Of a DNA stretch of 5,889 nt, positions 5,228 through 5,889 are shown piece by piece (the stretch's first letter is position 1; the number at the start of each line of letters is the position of its first letter). The position numbers were made by a program, and so were the translations under genes. This stretch comes from JBBIJH01 sp037446075 (GTDB taxonomy: Bacteria; Bacteroidota; Ignavibacteria; UBA10030; JAHEZR01). The DNA lies in contig JBBIJH010000173.1 of assembly GCA_037446075.1 (NCBI GenBank), positions 1 to 5,889 of the forward strand. The letters are read 5' to 3'. Under the pieces are notes generated by a model. That model was not told the origin of the DNA, searched no databases, and was given only the letters and a program-made list of their open reading frames with translations.

Positions 5228-5889
5228 TCACTCAAGCCTTCGCTTCCTGTTTGGTTCCGGTTCCCAGCCCGCGCCCGCCTGCGTCGTTCGAGCGGGCACC
5301 TGCGGTCTGGGGGGTTGTCGATTCAGTTTGAGTTTGACAACGGCGGCTGCCACGGCTTGCGCCGTACGGCCAAGTTCGGCTCCGATTTTCTCGAGCGGAA
5401 CGAGCGGATAATGAGTCCGGAGGTACTCTTTTTCTTCTTCACTCCACGGACGGCTGCGCCCTGAGCTGATTCCAAGCGGTCCGGCGAGATTAATGACTGC
5501 ATCGATCGACCTGCCTAGCTTCGCGGCAATCTCTCGTGTCGGGAGAACCTTATAATTACGCCTGATGAACTCCTTTTCTTCCTCTGTCCAGGGACGACCG
5601 GGAGGCCGCTGCCGCAATCCTGACCGGCTCGCATGATGGCTCACTGCACTCACCGTCAGCCCCAGGTGCTGCGCAATTTCTTTATATGACATAGTCTTTC
5701 GATGCATGACGAAGTAACGATGTTCTTCCTTGGTCCACATATGGCTGTGCTGAGGCCGCTTCAATCCGATGGCCTGTGCCTGCAGCAGGATTGCATAACG
5801 GGAGCGGTTCAGAAGCCTGGAAATGGACTCAAGGGAATTCTTCCGATCGGGATACAATACACGCAGGAGATCCTTTTCCTTTTCCGACC
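5228..5889 (-). CDS. Tandem Myb/SANT-like repeat DNA-binding protein (5' end beyond the window)
   Basis: The visible 219 residues hold four related units of about 48-51 residues. Each begins with an aromatic-acidic run (SEKEKDLL, WTKEEHRYF, WTEEEKEFI, WSEEEKEYL). A helix-turn-helix core follows, such as REIAAKLGRSIDAV, and each ends near a G/L-basic linker. Tryptophans fall at visible residues 51, 100 and 148. The frame is open to the window edge and the cut codon ends in GG, consistent with TGG for the first repeat's Trp, so the gene starts to the right. A TTG at 5857 lies inside the first repeat and is not a credible start. The tail (about 190-219) is Pro/Arg-rich. Such repeats in bacteria are taken to bind DNA, often as regulators or phage-type proteins. 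A link to the cas operon is only by adjacency. Confidence 0.85.
   Translation of the reverse strand, partial: SEKEKDLLRVLYPDRKNSLESISRLLNRSRYAILLQAQAIGLKRPQHSHMWTKEEHRYFVMHRKTMSYKEIAQHLGLTVSAVSHHASRSGLRQRPPGRPWTEEEKEFIRRNYKVLPTREIAAKLGRSIDAVINLAGPLGISSGRSRPWSEEEKEYLRTHYPLVPLEKIGAELGRTAQAVAAAVVKLKLNRQPPRPQVPARTTQAGAGWEPEPNRKRRLE

Noticed and set aside
5228..5857. Complete 209-residue Myb-repeat protein starting at a TTG at 5857
   Set aside because: The frame continues upstream to the window edge and the TTG falls inside the first repeat, so the gene is truncated by the window.

Overview
The window comes from a bacterium of moderate G+C content. Strong GGAGG-type ribosome binding sites precede most genes and UGA is used as a normal stop. 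I cannot assign a phylum. The tandem Myb/SANT-like repeat protein at the right edge is a type seen in several bacterial phyla, so it does not settle the question. All supported genes are on the minus strand and are best read from right to left.

From right to left the window holds: (1) positions 5889-5228, a 5'-truncated protein made of four tandem Myb/SANT-like DNA-binding repeats; (2) positions 5227-4716, about 510 bases with no convincing gene, containing an in-frame helix-turn-helix-like stretch after the Myb stop and several small inverted repeats; (3) positions 4715-4335, a 126-residue, cysteine-free nuclease of the PD-(D/E)XK type; (4) positions 4316-1, a tight type I CRISPR-Cas interference operon in the order cas6, cas5, cas8-like, cas7, cas3. 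The cas3 gene is cut by the left edge. Its start overlaps the cas7 stop (ATGA), and its HD nuclease domain reads open to base 1.

By family knowledge, Cas6 would cut the pre-crRNA and Cas5, the Cas8-like large subunit and a backbone of Cas7 (DevR/Csa2/Cst2 family) would form Cascade around the crRNA. Cas3 would be recruited to degrade the target. Two gene junctions are ATGA overlaps and the other gaps are 18-38 bases, so nuclease-cas6-cas5-cas8-cas7-cas3 looks like one transcript. No cas1, cas2, cas4 or CRISPR array is inside the window; they may lie to the left, beyond cas3.

The points most worth following are the small nuclease placed first in the cas operon, the unusual gene order with a large subunit I could assign only by position and size, and the Myb-repeat protein next to the operon.
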